Of a stretch of DNA of 64,000 nucleotides, positions 26,130 to 33,923 are shown one piece after another (position 1 is the first letter of the stretch; every line of letters starts with the position of its first letter). The position numbers were made by a program, and so were the translations under genes. The stretch is from Cellulosimicrobium cellulans. GTDB lineage: Bacteria; Actinomycetota; Actinomycetes; Actinomycetales; Cellulomonadaceae. Under the pieces are notes generated by a model. The model did no database searches. It was given only the letters and a program-made list of their open reading frames with translations, and was not told the DNA's origin. Location of the stretch: contig NZ_JAMXST010000005.1 of the NCBI RefSeq assembly GCF_024124905.1, positions 496,001 through 560,000 of the forward strand, given 5' to 3'.

Positions 26130-26231
26130 CCACGACGACGGGCTCGACGGGACGGAGCGGGGGCCACGACGACGGGCTCGACGGGACGGAGCGGGGGCCA
26201 CGACGACGGGCTCGACGGGACGGAGCGGTCG
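26130..26231. repeat. 34-bp tandem repeat (three copies) upstream of the ABC-F gene
   Basis: Three near-identical copies of a 34-bp unit beginning CCACGACGACGGGCTCGACG lie 60-160 bp before the ABC-F start. They occupy a third of the 287-bp gap between the ABC-F and VanY genes. The rest of the gap shows no reading frame or clear promoter. Confidence 0.9.
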
Positions 26232-26358
26232 GGGCAGGTGAGGATCACATCGTCGCCGAGGCTACGCGGTCGCCGCGCACGGCGCACGGGAATTACCGGA
26301 CGGTGCGCAGCGCGGGCGGGGCGAACCCGCCGCCCTCCTGGACCCGACGGGTCACGCG

Positions 26359-28347
26359 TCAGGGTGCGGTCGTCTCCGTGGCGCCTGCCGTGGGCTCGTC
26401 GGCCGGCGCCGACGTCGGCGCGGCGGTCGGCTCCTCCGTGGGATCCGGCGTCGGCTCGGGATCCACCGGGGGCTCCGGGTCGGCGGGCCCGGTCGAGACG
26501 ACGATCGTCACCGTGCTCCCCGGCGCGACCTGGGCACCGGAGCCCGGGTCGACCGCGATCACGGTGCCCGCCGCGGCGGCGTCCTCCCGGGTCGTCACGC
26601 TGGCCTTGAGCCCCACCTTCTCGAGCGCTGCCACGACGTCGGCCTGCGTCCGTCCGACGAGCGCGGTCGGCACGGTGACCTTCGCGGGCTCCGGATCGGG
26701 CGGCGTCGTCGGGTCGGGCGGCGTCGTGGGTGTGGTCGGGTTCGTCGGCGTCGGCGTCGGCGTCGTCGGAGGCGTCGGCTTCGGCGCGGGCGGCGGGGTC
26801 GGGGTCGACGGCTTCTGCGGGGTCGACGGCGTGGTGCCCTCGGAGGGCGAGTAGCGCGTCGGCATCTTGCCCGCGGCGAAGAACTCGAAGTGCCACGGCT
26901 CGGGCTTGGACCCGTTCGGCCGAGCCCAGGCGGGGTTGTCCCAGCCGTAGTCGGGGCCGTGCATGCGCAGCCAGACGTACTCGCGCGACGTGCCCGACGG
27001 GACGTTGCCGCCGATGTCGATCGCCAGGCCCCAGCCGTGCTGGGACGTCCCGGGGACCGCGGCGAGGTAGGGCTTGATGGCCTTCAGCCGCACCTGCTCG
27101 TCGTAGGGGCGGTACGCGTCGGTGATCTTCAGCGCGTACCCGAACTCCTTCTGGAACTCCGCCGCGAGGGCCTCGAGCTGCACCGCGGCGTCGCAGCGCA
27201 GCGTCTTGCCGGGCGCGAAGTCGAGGGCGCACAGCGCCTCGGGCGGGATCCGCCCGTTCTGGTACTGCGCCGTCGAGCCGGCGTACCGAGCGACGACCTC
27301 CGCGAGCCGCTCCGCGAGCGTCGTGCCCGCGAGCGCCGTCGCACCGGCTGCCGGCACGACGCCGACGGGAGAGAAGTCGGTGCCGAGCAGGTCCGCGAGG
27401 TGCGTCGCCGAGACGACGACGTCCTCGAGCGTCACGTCGCCGTGGGCGTGGTCGTCGTCCTCGGCGTGCTCGCCGTCACCGCTGTCAGACGACGGGTCGG
27501 CGGGGTCGCCCGAGGTGCCGTCGAGCTCTCCCGGGGCGACGCCGTCGGGAGCCGGCACGGCGTCCTCGGGGAGCGTCCGGTCCCCGGGCGACGTCGCGCC
27601 GCCGGTGGAGCCCGGCCCCGTCGGCGCGTCGCCCGACGGCGACGGGCTCGGCGACCCGCTCGGGCTCGGCGACGCGCTCGGGTCGGGGCTGCTCGTCGGG
27701 GTCGGGGACGAGGCGGTGCGGGTGGCGGAGGTGCGCACCACGTCCGCGTCGCCCGCGGCGTCGACCGACGCCGGCTTCTGCGCGGGGCGCCCAGGGGGCG
27801 AGCCGGGGACCGCGGCGTCGTCGGGGCCCGCGCCCGGGTCGAGCGGCTCCGGGAGGTCGGGGACCTCCGCGTCGTCGAGCGACTCGTCGAGGTCCAGACC
27901 GCCGTCCGGGACCACCTGGACCGGCACGCGGCGCGCGGCGTCCTGCTGGGCGAGGTACGTGGCGAGGAGCATGCCGAGCTCCGCGCGCGCCTGCTCCACG
28001 GGCGCGGTGACCTCCCCGTCCGAGAGCGCGTTCGCCGTGGCGAGGACCTCGATCGCGCCGTCGAGCTGCTTGTCCTCGTCGAGGCCGGCCCCGAGGGTGC
28101 TCGACAGCGCCGAGACCTGCGTCGCGGTCGTGGCCTCCGCGGTGAAGAACGAGGCGCCCGGTCGGGGCTCGACGCTCCCGGCGAGCGCGGCGGCGAGCGT
28201 GATCGCGAGCGCGGAGGAGATGAGGACGTGGGAGACGGTGCGGGCTCGCCGCACGAAGGTGGGCGTCGGGGCGGGTGCGGGCGCAGCAGGCTCAGTGGCC
28301 TCGGGGACGTCGTCCGTCGCGCCCTCGTGCTCCGCCGTGGTGCTCAC
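26359..28347 (-). CDS. D-alanyl-D-alanine carboxypeptidase (VanY/M15B) with PASTA domain
   Basis: A 662-residue cell-wall peptidase. A cytosolic Pro/Ala-rich N-terminus is followed by one TM helix (about 38-60), a helical stalk, and a long Ser/Pro/Asp-rich linker (about 165-310). The M15B catalytic domain has SQHGWGLAIDIGG and EPWHFEFF, which supply the zinc ligands and catalytic acid. A Pro/Thr linker leads to one PASTA domain (KVTVPTALVGRTQADVVAAL to VTIVVSTGP), a module that recognises muropeptides. It ends in another Pro/Glu/Thr tail. It should trim peptidoglycan stem peptides outside the membrane. A single PASTA on a VanY is a less common architecture. Confidence 0.9.
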   Translation of the reverse strand: MSTTAEHEGATDDVPEATEPAAPAPAPTPTFVRRARTVSHVLISSALAITLAAALAGSVEPRPGASFFTAEATTATQVSALSSTLGAGLDEDKQLDGAIEVLATANALSDGEVTAPVEQARAELGMLLATYLAQQDAARRVPVQVVPDGGLDLDESLDDAEVPDLPEPLDPGAGPDDAAVPGSPPGRPAQKPASVDAAGDADVVRTSATRTASSPTPTSSPDPSASPSPSGSPSPSPSGDAPTGPGSTGGATSPGDRTLPEDAVPAPDGVAPGELDGTSGDPADPSSDSGDGEHAEDDDHAHGDVTLEDVVVSATHLADLLGTDFSPVGVVPAAGATALAGTTLAERLAEVVARYAGSTAQYQNGRIPPEALCALDFAPGKTLRCDAAVQLEALAAEFQKEFGYALKITDAYRPYDEQVRLKAIKPYLAAVPGTSQHGWGLAIDIGGNVPSGTSREYVWLRMHGPDYGWDNPAWARPNGSKPEPWHFEFFAAGKMPTRYSPSEGTTPSTPQKPSTPTPPPAPKPTPPTTPTPTPTNPTTPTTPPDPTTPPDPEPAKVTVPTALVGRTQADVVAALEKVGLKASVTTREDAAAAGTVIAVDPGSGAQVAPGSTVTIVVSTGPADPEPPVDPEPTPDPTEEPTAAPTSAPADEPTAGATETTAP

Positions 28348-28544
28348 CGCTCACTCCCGTGCTTCGTGCCCTGCCACGGACCTGCGTCCCGCACGCCGGT
28401 TCAGCGCGTCGTCGCGCCCGACGTCACGGCTGCGCGCGCCCACCGGTCGGTGTGCCGCACGCCACAGTGCCCTCGTCCGCCTACCGTACACCGCCTCCAC
28501 GAGGCTCTCACCCCTGTCTCATGTTCGCGGGGGAGAATGCCGAC

Positions 28545-29063
28545 ATGAGTTCACCGACGCGTCACCGCAGGTCAACGTCACGCTCGTGCGCGCTCGGCGC
28601 GGCCGTCGTGGCGATCCTCGCGCTCGCCGGGTGCGCGGAGGACGGCTCGGTGAGCGTCCCGGAGTTCACCCTCACCGGGGACCAGGTGCAGCAGTTCCTC
28701 GACGACGCCCGCTCGCAGGCGGAGACGATCGGCCACGACGTCCGGTCGCTCGCCGACGACCTCGGCTCGCTCTCCGGCGAGACCCGCACGCGCGCCGAGG
28801 ACGCGGTCGCGGCGGCGCAGGAGGCCGCGGACGAGGCCCGTGCCGCGGCGGACGAGGTGTCGACGGCCACGGAGGACACGCGCGCCGAGGCCGAGCAGCG
28901 TCTCGCGGACGCCGAGACCGCGCTCGAGGACGCGTCCACCGAGCTCGACGCCGTCGCGGACTCCCTCTCCGGCGCCGACGCCGCCGTGCGCGACGCGATC
29001 GAGAGCCTGCGCACGCGCGTCGACGAGCTGCGCGCCGACCTCGACGGGTCCACGGGCTCCTGA
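28545..29063 (+). CDS. Coiled-coil lipoprotein (paralogue of the protein at 51.7 kb)
   Basis: A 172-residue lipoprotein with lipobox LAGC (Cys30). The mature part is almost entirely a charged Ala/Glu/Asp coiled coil (ARAAADEVSTATEDTRAEAE). The start of the helix, VQQFLDDARSQAETIGHD, closely matches VQQLIADAQVQTETIGDD in the gene at 51.7 kb, so the two are paralogues. No characterised family was recognised. GGGGGAG lies 9 bp before the ATG; an ATG 24 bp upstream is an alternative. It may be an envelope-anchored structural or binding protein. Confidence 0.78.
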   Translation: MSSPTRHRRSTSRSCALGAAVVAILALAGCAEDGSVSVPEFTLTGDQVQQFLDDARSQAETIGHDVRSLADDLGSLSGETRTRAEDAVAAAQEAADEARAAADEVSTATEDTRAEAEQRLADAETALEDASTELDAVADSLSGADAAVRDAIESLRTRVDELRADLDGSTGS

Positions 29064-29092
29064 GGGAACGTCGCGCCGGCGAGATCCCGGCA

Positions 29093-29116
29093 CCCCGGGG
29101 ACCTAGGTCCCCGGGG
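29093..29116. promoter_or_regulatory. DevR/DosR-box-like perfect palindrome upstream of the DoxX gene
   Basis: A perfect 24-bp palindrome whose core is GGGACCTAGGTCCC (29098-29111). The GGGAC-N4-GTCCC layout matches the published mycobacterial DosR box core. It sits about 100 bp before the DoxX start and after the coiled-coil lipoprotein gene, so it could also fold as a terminator hairpin. The same layout recurs upstream of the DevR-like and USP genes. Confidence 0.6.
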
Positions 29117-29213
29117 GCGGCGACCTTTGCCTGACGTCCACCCTTCCTTCACAGGGGTTTGCTTGGTCTCAGGAGCCCGACCGCACCGGCCGGGTCGATG
29201 AGAGGGGACAGTG

Positions 29214-29786
29214 ATGAAGGGGACGATCGAGCGGAACGCCAACGCGCCGCTCCCCACGGTCGAAGGCAGCGAGCCGGAGACCCTCAGCCTCGCGGAGCGC
29301 GCTCCGCGACACACCCAGGTCGTCCTCGGCGTCCTGCGGATCGTGATCGGCTTCTACTTCCTCTGGGCGTTCCTGGACAAGACGTTCGGGCTCGGGTTCG
29401 CGACCCCCGCCGAGCGGTCGTGGATCAACGGGAACAGCCCGACGACCGGCTTCCTGTCGAACCTCGAGGGCACGTTCTCGGGCTTCTTCAGCGGCCTCGC
29501 GGGGAACGCGTTCATCGACGTGCTCTTCATGGTCGGCCTGCTCGGCATCGGGCTCGCCCTGATCCTGGGCATCGGGATGCGGATCGCCGCGGTGAGCGGC
29601 ACGCTCCTGCTCCTGCTCATGTACCTGGCCGAGCTCCCGCTCGTGACCAACCCGATCATCGACGACCACATCACGATGTCGCTGACGATCATCGCGCTCA
29701 CCCTCCTCGGGGCGGGCAGCGTGCTCGGGCTCGGCAGGACGTGGAAGAAGATCCCGTTCGTCCAGCGCAACACCTGGCTGGTCTGA
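29214..29786 (+). CDS. DoxX family membrane protein
   Basis: A 190-residue integral membrane protein of the DoxX/DoxD group with four hydrophobic segments, the first being VVLGVLRIVIGFYFLWAFLDK. A periplasmic-type loop with FATPAERSWINGNSPTTGFL follows. Family members act in respiratory or redox-related membrane complexes, but the specific role is unknown. AGAGGGGAC precedes the ATG; a GTG one codon upstream is possible. The DevR-box-like palindrome upstream suggests control by the hypoxia/redox two-component system 4 kb downstream (inference). Confidence 0.83.
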   Translation: MKGTIERNANAPLPTVEGSEPETLSLAERAPRHTQVVLGVLRIVIGFYFLWAFLDKTFGLGFATPAERSWINGNSPTTGFLSNLEGTFSGFFSGLAGNAFIDVLFMVGLLGIGLALILGIGMRIAAVSGTLLLLLMYLAELPLVTNPIIDDHITMSLTIIALTLLGAGSVLGLGRTWKKIPFVQRNTWLV

Positions 29787-29884
29787 CGGTTCGACCGCCC
29801 GCCGTGTGCGGCGGGCCACGGGGCGACCGATACCGCGCGACGATTCTGAGGCCGTCGCTGCAGGGAGTCGCTCCCGGGGGAAGA

Positions 29885-29922
29885 GGGACGTGCGGGCGGT
29901 GGGGAGACCACCCGCACGTCCC
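29885..29922. terminator. Hairpin between convergent DoxX and TPR genes
   Basis: GGGACGTGCGGG and CCCGCACGTCCC are perfect 12-bp arms with a 14-nt loop. The site lies about 100 bp from each gene end and is symmetric enough to serve both strands. Confidence 0.6.
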
Positions 29923-29939
29923 GCCCCTCGCGCCCGGCA

Positions 29940-29971
29940 GGGCGACCGACGCTCGACGGAGCGGGTCGCCC
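29940..29971. terminator. Second hairpin in the same convergent gap
   Basis: GGGCGACC and GGTCGCCC form an 8-bp stem with a 16-nt loop, 45 bp before the TPR gene's stop codon. It probably contributes to termination of the leftward transcript. Confidence 0.4.
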
Positions 29972-30016
29972 GCCGGGCGCCTCTCTGTCCGTACCTGCGC
30001 GGCCCGTCCCCGTGCG

Positions 30017-30799
30017 TCAGCCGAAGCGCGCGAGCAGCTCCGCCGCCTGGGGGTCGCCCTGGGCGGCGGCCTCGCTCCACAGGGTCATCGCCTCGGCGAC
30101 CCTGCCGGCCCGCAGCCGCAGGACCCCGAGGCTCGTGCGCGCGGTCGGCTCGCCCGCGAGCGCCGCCTGCTCCAGCAGGTCCTCCGCGTCGAGCGCGCGG
30201 CCCGCGCGGACGTAGAGGTCCGCGAGCGCCGCCGCCACGCGGGCCTCGCCCGCCTCGGCCCAGCCCTCCAGGAGGGCGACGGCGTCGTCGCCCGTGAGCG
30301 CGCCGCTGCGCGTCAGCTCGACGGCGGCCTCCCAGCTCTCGCCCGACGTCGCGACGAGGAGGTCGGCGGCGGCGTCCTGCTCCCCCAGCTCGGCGAGCAC
30401 CTCCGCGAGACGCACGGAGGCACCCTCGACCTCCTGCGCCTGCTCGTACCACCTCCGGGCGGCGTGCAGGTCCCCCCGCTCGGTCGCGACCTGCGCGGCC
30501 ATGAACGCACCGAGCACGTCGCCCGCGAGCCCCGCGAGCTCGAAGCAGCGGAACGCCTCGGCGGCGTCGCCGGCCTCGTGGTGCGCGACGGCCAGACGGT
30601 AGACCGCCCCGGGGACGCCGTGCTCGACGGCCGACTCGTAGAACGGCACGGCCGCGGCGGGACTGCCGAGGGCGCGCAGGTCGTCGGCGATCGCGACGAG
30701 CTCGGCGGGGTCGTCGGGGTGCAGGTGCCCGACGGCGGCCCGCAGGTCGGCGAGCGCGGTCGCCGTGGCGGGGGTCGCGCTCTGGTCGGTGGTCGGCAT
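30017..30799 (-). CDS. TPR/Sel1-like repeat protein
   Basis: A 260-residue cytosolic protein built of helix-turn-helix repeats of the TPR/Sel1 kind. Examples are SPAAAVPFYESAVEHGVPGA, GDAAEAFRCFELAGLAGD and ALDAEDLLEQAALAGEPTA. There is no catalytic motif. Such proteins scaffold complexes. I chose the ATG with upstream GAAGGGA; a frame 38 residues longer would reach into the shared upstream region. It is divergent from the DevS-like kinase gene, with a weak DevR-like site between, so it may belong to the same regulon. Confidence 0.78.
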   Translation of the reverse strand: MPTTDQSATPATATALADLRAAVGHLHPDDPAELVAIADDLRALGSPAAAVPFYESAVEHGVPGAVYRLAVAHHEAGDAAEAFRCFELAGLAGDVLGAFMAAQVATERGDLHAARRWYEQAQEVEGASVRLAEVLAELGEQDAAADLLVATSGESWEAAVELTRSGALTGDDAVALLEGWAEAGEARVAAALADLYVRAGRALDAEDLLEQAALAGEPTARTSLGVLRLRAGRVAEAMTLWSEAAAQGDPQAAELLARFG

Positions 30800-30884
30800 G
30801 CGGCACCGCGTCCCTTCGGCCCCCTGCGTCGACGGCCTCGGTCGGCTCGCGCCGGGCCGGCCGCGGTGGGCGACCGGCAGGACG

Positions 30885-30898
30885 GCGACGGACGTCCC
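30885..30898. promoter_or_regulatory. Weak DevR-box-like site between TPR and kinase genes
   Basis: GCGACGGACGTCCC differs from the GGGAC-N4-GTCCC layout at one position. It lies 87 bp from the TPR start and 100 bp from the kinase start. With one arm imperfect it could be chance in DNA this rich in GC. Confidence 0.3.
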
Positions 30899-30997
30899 GA
30901 GATGTGGACGCACGATAGCGCGGGGGTGTCGCCCACGTCACACCTCGACGTCGGGCGGGGTGCTGCCCGGGGCCTCCCGTCTGGGAGACTGGCTCGG

Positions 30998-32185
30998 GTG
31001 AGCGGAACGACGGACCTGCCGGCCACAGCCGGGCAACGTGTGCTGGACGCGGTCGTGGCCGTGACGAGCGACCTCGACCTCCCGCAGGTGCTGCGGCGCA
31101 TCGTCGAGGCGGCCATGGAGCTGACCGGCGCCCGGTACGGGGCGCTGGGCGTGCTCGACGCCTCGGGCCGCGAGCGCCTCGCGCAGTTCATCCCGCTGGG
31201 CCTCTCGGACGACGAGGTCGCCGCGATCGACCACTGGCCGCACGGCGAGGGGCTGCTCGGCGAGCTCATCGACCACCCGGAGCCCATCCGCGTCCCGGAG
31301 ATCGCCGACGACGTCCGCTCGGCCGGCTTCCCCGAGGGGCACCCGCCGATGCACACGTTCCTCGGCGTCCCGGTCCGGGTGCGCGAGACGGTGTTCGGCA
31401 ACCTCTACCTCACGGACAAGCGGGCGCCAGGAGCGGACGGCCAGGAGCTCACGGAGGAGTTCACGTCGGACGACGAGGCGGCGGTGATCGCGCTCGCCGC
31501 CGCGGCGGGCGTCGCGATCGAGAACGCGCGTCTCTACGGGCGGGCCAAGCAGGTGGGCGTGCTGGAGGACCGCGACCGCATCGCGCGCGACCTGCACGAC
31601 GTCGTGATCCAGCGCCTGTTCGCGTCCGCGATGACCCTCATGAGCGTGCAGCCGCTCGTGGCCGACCCGAACGCGCGGACCCGGATCGAGGAGACCGTCT
31701 CCGACCTCGACGAGACGATCCGGCAGATCCGTTCGACCATCTTCGCCCTGCACACCGCGACCGACCCGGACGCGCCGTCGATCGAGGACAGGTTCCGCGC
31801 GCAGGCGGAGGCCGCGACGACGGTGCTCGGCTTCGCGCCGGAGGTCAGCGTGGAGGTCGCGGCCGAGGGGTCCGGCGCGGGCGTGACCGACGGCGGTCCG
31901 AGCCTGCCCGCCGAGGTCGCCGACCAGCTCGTCGTCGTGCTCGGCGAGTCCCTGACCAACGTGGCCCGGCACGCGCAGGCGCGTCAGGTCGTCGTGCACC
32001 TGTCCGTGACCGCGCACGAGGCGCGCCTGGCCGTCACGGACGACGGCGTGGGCATCCAGCCCGGCGGGCGTCGCTCGGGTCTGCGCAACATGCAGGCGCG
32101 CGCGGCGGCTCTGGGCGGGTCGAGCACCGCGACCGCCCTGCCCGACGGCGGGACGCGGCTCGAGTGGTGGGTGCCGCTCGCCTGA
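30998..32185 (+). CDS. DevS/DosT-like GAF-domain sensor histidine kinase
   Basis: A 395-residue soluble kinase. One GAF domain (about 15-178) contains GFPEGHPPMHTFLGVPVRVR and FGNLYLTDKR, a near match to the heme-binding GAF-A of mycobacterial DevS; His115 is the candidate heme ligand. The HisKA_3 dimerisation helix has RIARDLHDVVIQRLF with phospho-acceptor His200. The ATPase has GESLTNVARHAQA (N box) and TDDGVGIQ (G1). It should phosphorylate the DevR-like regulator encoded 0.8 kb downstream on the other strand. Mycobacterial DevS has two GAF domains; this has one. Heme binding and oxygen or redox sensing are inferred. Confidence 0.88.
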   Translation: MSGTTDLPATAGQRVLDAVVAVTSDLDLPQVLRRIVEAAMELTGARYGALGVLDASGRERLAQFIPLGLSDDEVAAIDHWPHGEGLLGELIDHPEPIRVPEIADDVRSAGFPEGHPPMHTFLGVPVRVRETVFGNLYLTDKRAPGADGQELTEEFTSDDEAAVIALAAAAGVAIENARLYGRAKQVGVLEDRDRIARDLHDVVIQRLFASAMTLMSVQPLVADPNARTRIEETVSDLDETIRQIRSTIFALHTATDPDAPSIEDRFRAQAEAATTVLGFAPEVSVEVAAEGSGAGVTDGGPSLPAEVADQLVVVLGESLTNVARHAQARQVVVHLSVTAHEARLAVTDDGVGIQPGGRRSGLRNMQARAAALGGSSTATALPDGGTRLEWWVPLA

Positions 32186-32210
32186 CGCGGCCCCGGGCGC
32201 CTCGGTCCGG

Positions 32211-32364
32211 GTCGGCCGAGAATCGGCCGAGGATCGGCCGAGGATCGGCCGAGGATCGGCCGAGGATCGGCCGAGGATCGGCCGAGGATCGGCCGAGGAT
32301 CGGCCGAGGATCGGCCGAGGATCGGCCGAGGATCGGCCGAGGATCGGCAGAGGATCGGCAGAGA
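32211..32364. repeat. 11-bp tandem array, 14 units
   Basis: Eleven perfect units of ATCGGCCGAGG (from 32222) are preceded by one variant and followed by two (ATCGGCAGAGG, ATCGGCAGAGA). The unit length is about one turn of B-DNA, and each unit contains the palindrome CGGCCG. The array fills the space between the convergent kinase and PPOX genes, and the PPOX stop codon abuts its last degenerate unit. The frame is open in places only because the repeat lacks stop codons. Confidence 0.95.
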
Positions 32365-32365
32365 G

Positions 32366-32839
32366 TCAGCGCAGTATCCGCCGCCCGGTGACGATGCGCG
32401 GGACGACCTTGATGACGCGGTCGCGCACGCCCGGCACGAACGTCACGAGCGGGAGGGCGAGCAGCCGCGCCCGCTCCACCGGCTCGGTGACCTCGAACGT
32501 GCGGCCGACGAGCACGACGGACCAGCCGGAGCGGGCCTCCGCGTCGAACTGGTCCACCTCGAACGCGACGACCGCGCGGCTCGCGGCGACCGCGAGCTTG
32601 GAGCCCTCGGCGGTGCGGAACACGACGTCCGGCCCGTCGAGGACGAAGTTCACCGGCTGGATCGCCGGCAGCGCGTGGTCGGTGTAGACGATCCTGCCCA
32701 CGGGGACGGTCGCGAGGAGCGCGTAGCTCTCCTCCGGCGTGAGCTCCGCGAGCCCTGCCGAGGCGCGCGGGCGCTCGGCCGTCGCGAGCCCCCCGCTCCC
32801 CACCGGTGCCCCTGTCCCGGTCCGCTCGACTGTGTCCAT
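32366..32839 (-). CDS. Pyridoxamine 5'-phosphate oxidase-fold (PPOX) flavin/F420-binding protein
   Basis: A 157-residue split-barrel protein. PVGRIVYTDHALPAIQPVNF starts the barrel, and the next strands are DVVFRTAEGSKL, VVAFEVDQFD and GWSVVLVGRTFEV. This is the form common in actinobacterial redox and F420/FMN proteins, not the true PdxH. It probably binds a flavin-like cofactor. The ATG is uncertain because GGAG lies too close to it; a GTG two codons upstream is possible. It lies between DevS-like and DevR-like genes, with a half DevR-type site about 40 bp upstream. Confidence 0.82.
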   Translation of the reverse strand: MDTVERTGTGAPVGSGGLATAERPRASAGLAELTPEESYALLATVPVGRIVYTDHALPAIQPVNFVLDGPDVVFRTAEGSKLAVAASRAVVAFEVDQFDAEARSGWSVVLVGRTFEVTEPVERARLLALPLVTFVPGVRDRVIKVVPRIVTGRRILR

Positions 32840-32874
32840 CTCCACATCGTCGCGCCGCGGTGTCAGATCCGGGA

Positions 32875-32888
32875 GTGCCGAAGGTCCC
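32875..32888 (-). promoter_or_regulatory. Half DevR-box-like site upstream of the PPOX gene
   Basis: On the minus strand GGGACCTTCGGCAC shares its first ten bases with the site between the DevR-like and USP genes. The second arm is degraded at two positions. It ends about 35 bp before the PPOX start. Confidence 0.35.
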
Positions 32889-32981
32889 GACGCCGCGCGG
32901 TCGCCCGGACCCTCGCCGCCGGCCCCCGGACCGTCCGGCGGCGAGCCCTCGGGCCCCGCGGGGCGCGCCCCCGCGCCGCCC

Positions 32982-33710
32982 TCAGGGACGGAAGGGCTGG
33001 CCACCGTGCTGCCGGTCCCCTGCCGGCGCGCCCGCGCCCGGGGTGCCCTGGCGCGACGCCTCCTCCTGGCGCATCTCGGTCGCGAGCACCGCGACCTGGG
33101 TGCGCCGCTGCAGGCCGAGCGTCGCGAGGACGTGCGAGACGTAGTTCTTGACCGTCTTCTCCGCGAGGTAGAGGCGCTTGCCGATCTCGCGGTTCGTCAG
33201 CCCCTCGCCGATGAGCGCGACGATCTGGCGCTCCTGCTGGGACAGCCCTTCGAGGCGGTCGGGGGTCTCGTCCGCGGCGTGGCGCAGGCGCTCGAGCACG
33301 CGCGCCGTGCTGGCCGGGTCGAGCAGCGACCCGCCCGCCGCGACGGTGCGGACCGCGCCGACGAGGTCGGAGCCGTGGATCTGCTTGAGCACGTACCCCG
33401 ACGCCCCGGCGAGCACGGCCTGGAACAGCGCCTCGTCGTCGGCGAACGACGTGAGCATGAGGCAGCCGACCTCGGGCAGCTCGGAGCGCACCTCGCGGCA
33501 CACCTCGACGCCGGAGCCGTCGGGCAGGCGCACGTCGAGGATCGCGACGTCGGGCCGGGTCGCCTTGATGCGCGCGAGCGCGGAGGCGGCGGTGCCGGCC
33601 TCGCCGACGACGGTGATGTCACCGGCCGCCTCGAGCAGCGCGGCGACGCCGCGCCGGACCACCTCGTGGTCGTCGAGCAGGAACACACGGATCGGGTGGG
33701 GAGAGCCCAT
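32982..33710 (-). CDS. DevR/DosR-like NarL-family response regulator
   Basis: A 242-residue response regulator. The receiver domain has the acidic pair Asp13-Asp14, the phospho-acceptor Asp59 in VAILDVRLPDGSG, and the LKQIHG lysine. The LuxR-type HTH (about 152-210) has GLTNREIGKRLYLAEKTVKNYVSHVL, split here as GLTNREIGKRL and AEKTVKNYVSHVLATLG. Receiver and HTH read very much like mycobacterial DevR. The last 30 residues are a Gly/Gln/Arg-rich tail. It should be phosphorylated by the GAF kinase and bind GGGAC-N4-GTCCC sites, one of which lies 64 bp before its own start (autoregulation inferred). Confidence 0.9.
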   Translation of the reverse strand: MGSPHPIRVFLLDDHEVVRRGVAALLEAAGDITVVGEAGTAASALARIKATRPDVAILDVRLPDGSGVEVCREVRSELPEVGCLMLTSFADDEALFQAVLAGASGYVLKQIHGSDLVGAVRTVAAGGSLLDPASTARVLERLRHAADETPDRLEGLSQQERQIVALIGEGLTNREIGKRLYLAEKTVKNYVSHVLATLGLQRRTQVAVLATEMRQEEASRQGTPGAGAPAGDRQHGGQPFRP

Positions 33711-33773
33711 GCCCTCAACGTAGCCCGTCGGGGGCGGATTCTCGCGCGCGCGAGGGGGTGACGCCGCAGGTAC

Positions 33774-33787
33774 GGGACCTTCGTCCC
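33774..33787. promoter_or_regulatory. DevR/DosR-box-like site between regulator and USP genes
   Basis: GGGACCTTCGTCCC has both arms of the DosR box core intact (GGGAC and GTCCC). It lies in the divergent promoter region, 64 bp from the regulator start and 137 bp from the USP start, where one site could serve both genes. Confidence 0.6.
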
Positions 33788-33923
33788 ACCACCTCGAGCC
33801 GTGGGTCCTCGCGCGCGAGGGCGGTCGCAGGGTGCGCACGCCCGGGCTCGGGGGGTATCCAGGAGGTGTGCAGGCGGCGGGCACGACCCGCCGCGAAGGG
33901 GACGAGGGACCGAGGTGGGAACC

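Noticed and set aside
32211-32364. CRISPR array
   Set aside because: Units are contiguous 11-bp repeats with no spacers, and no cas gene is present. The same applies to the 34-bp and 27-bp tandem repeats.
32164-32391. Repetitive Arg/Gly/Ser/Glu-rich peptide encoded by the 11-bp array
   Set aside because: The 11-bp unit cycles through all frames and simply lacks stop codons; there is no start with a ribosome binding site and no conserved sequence.
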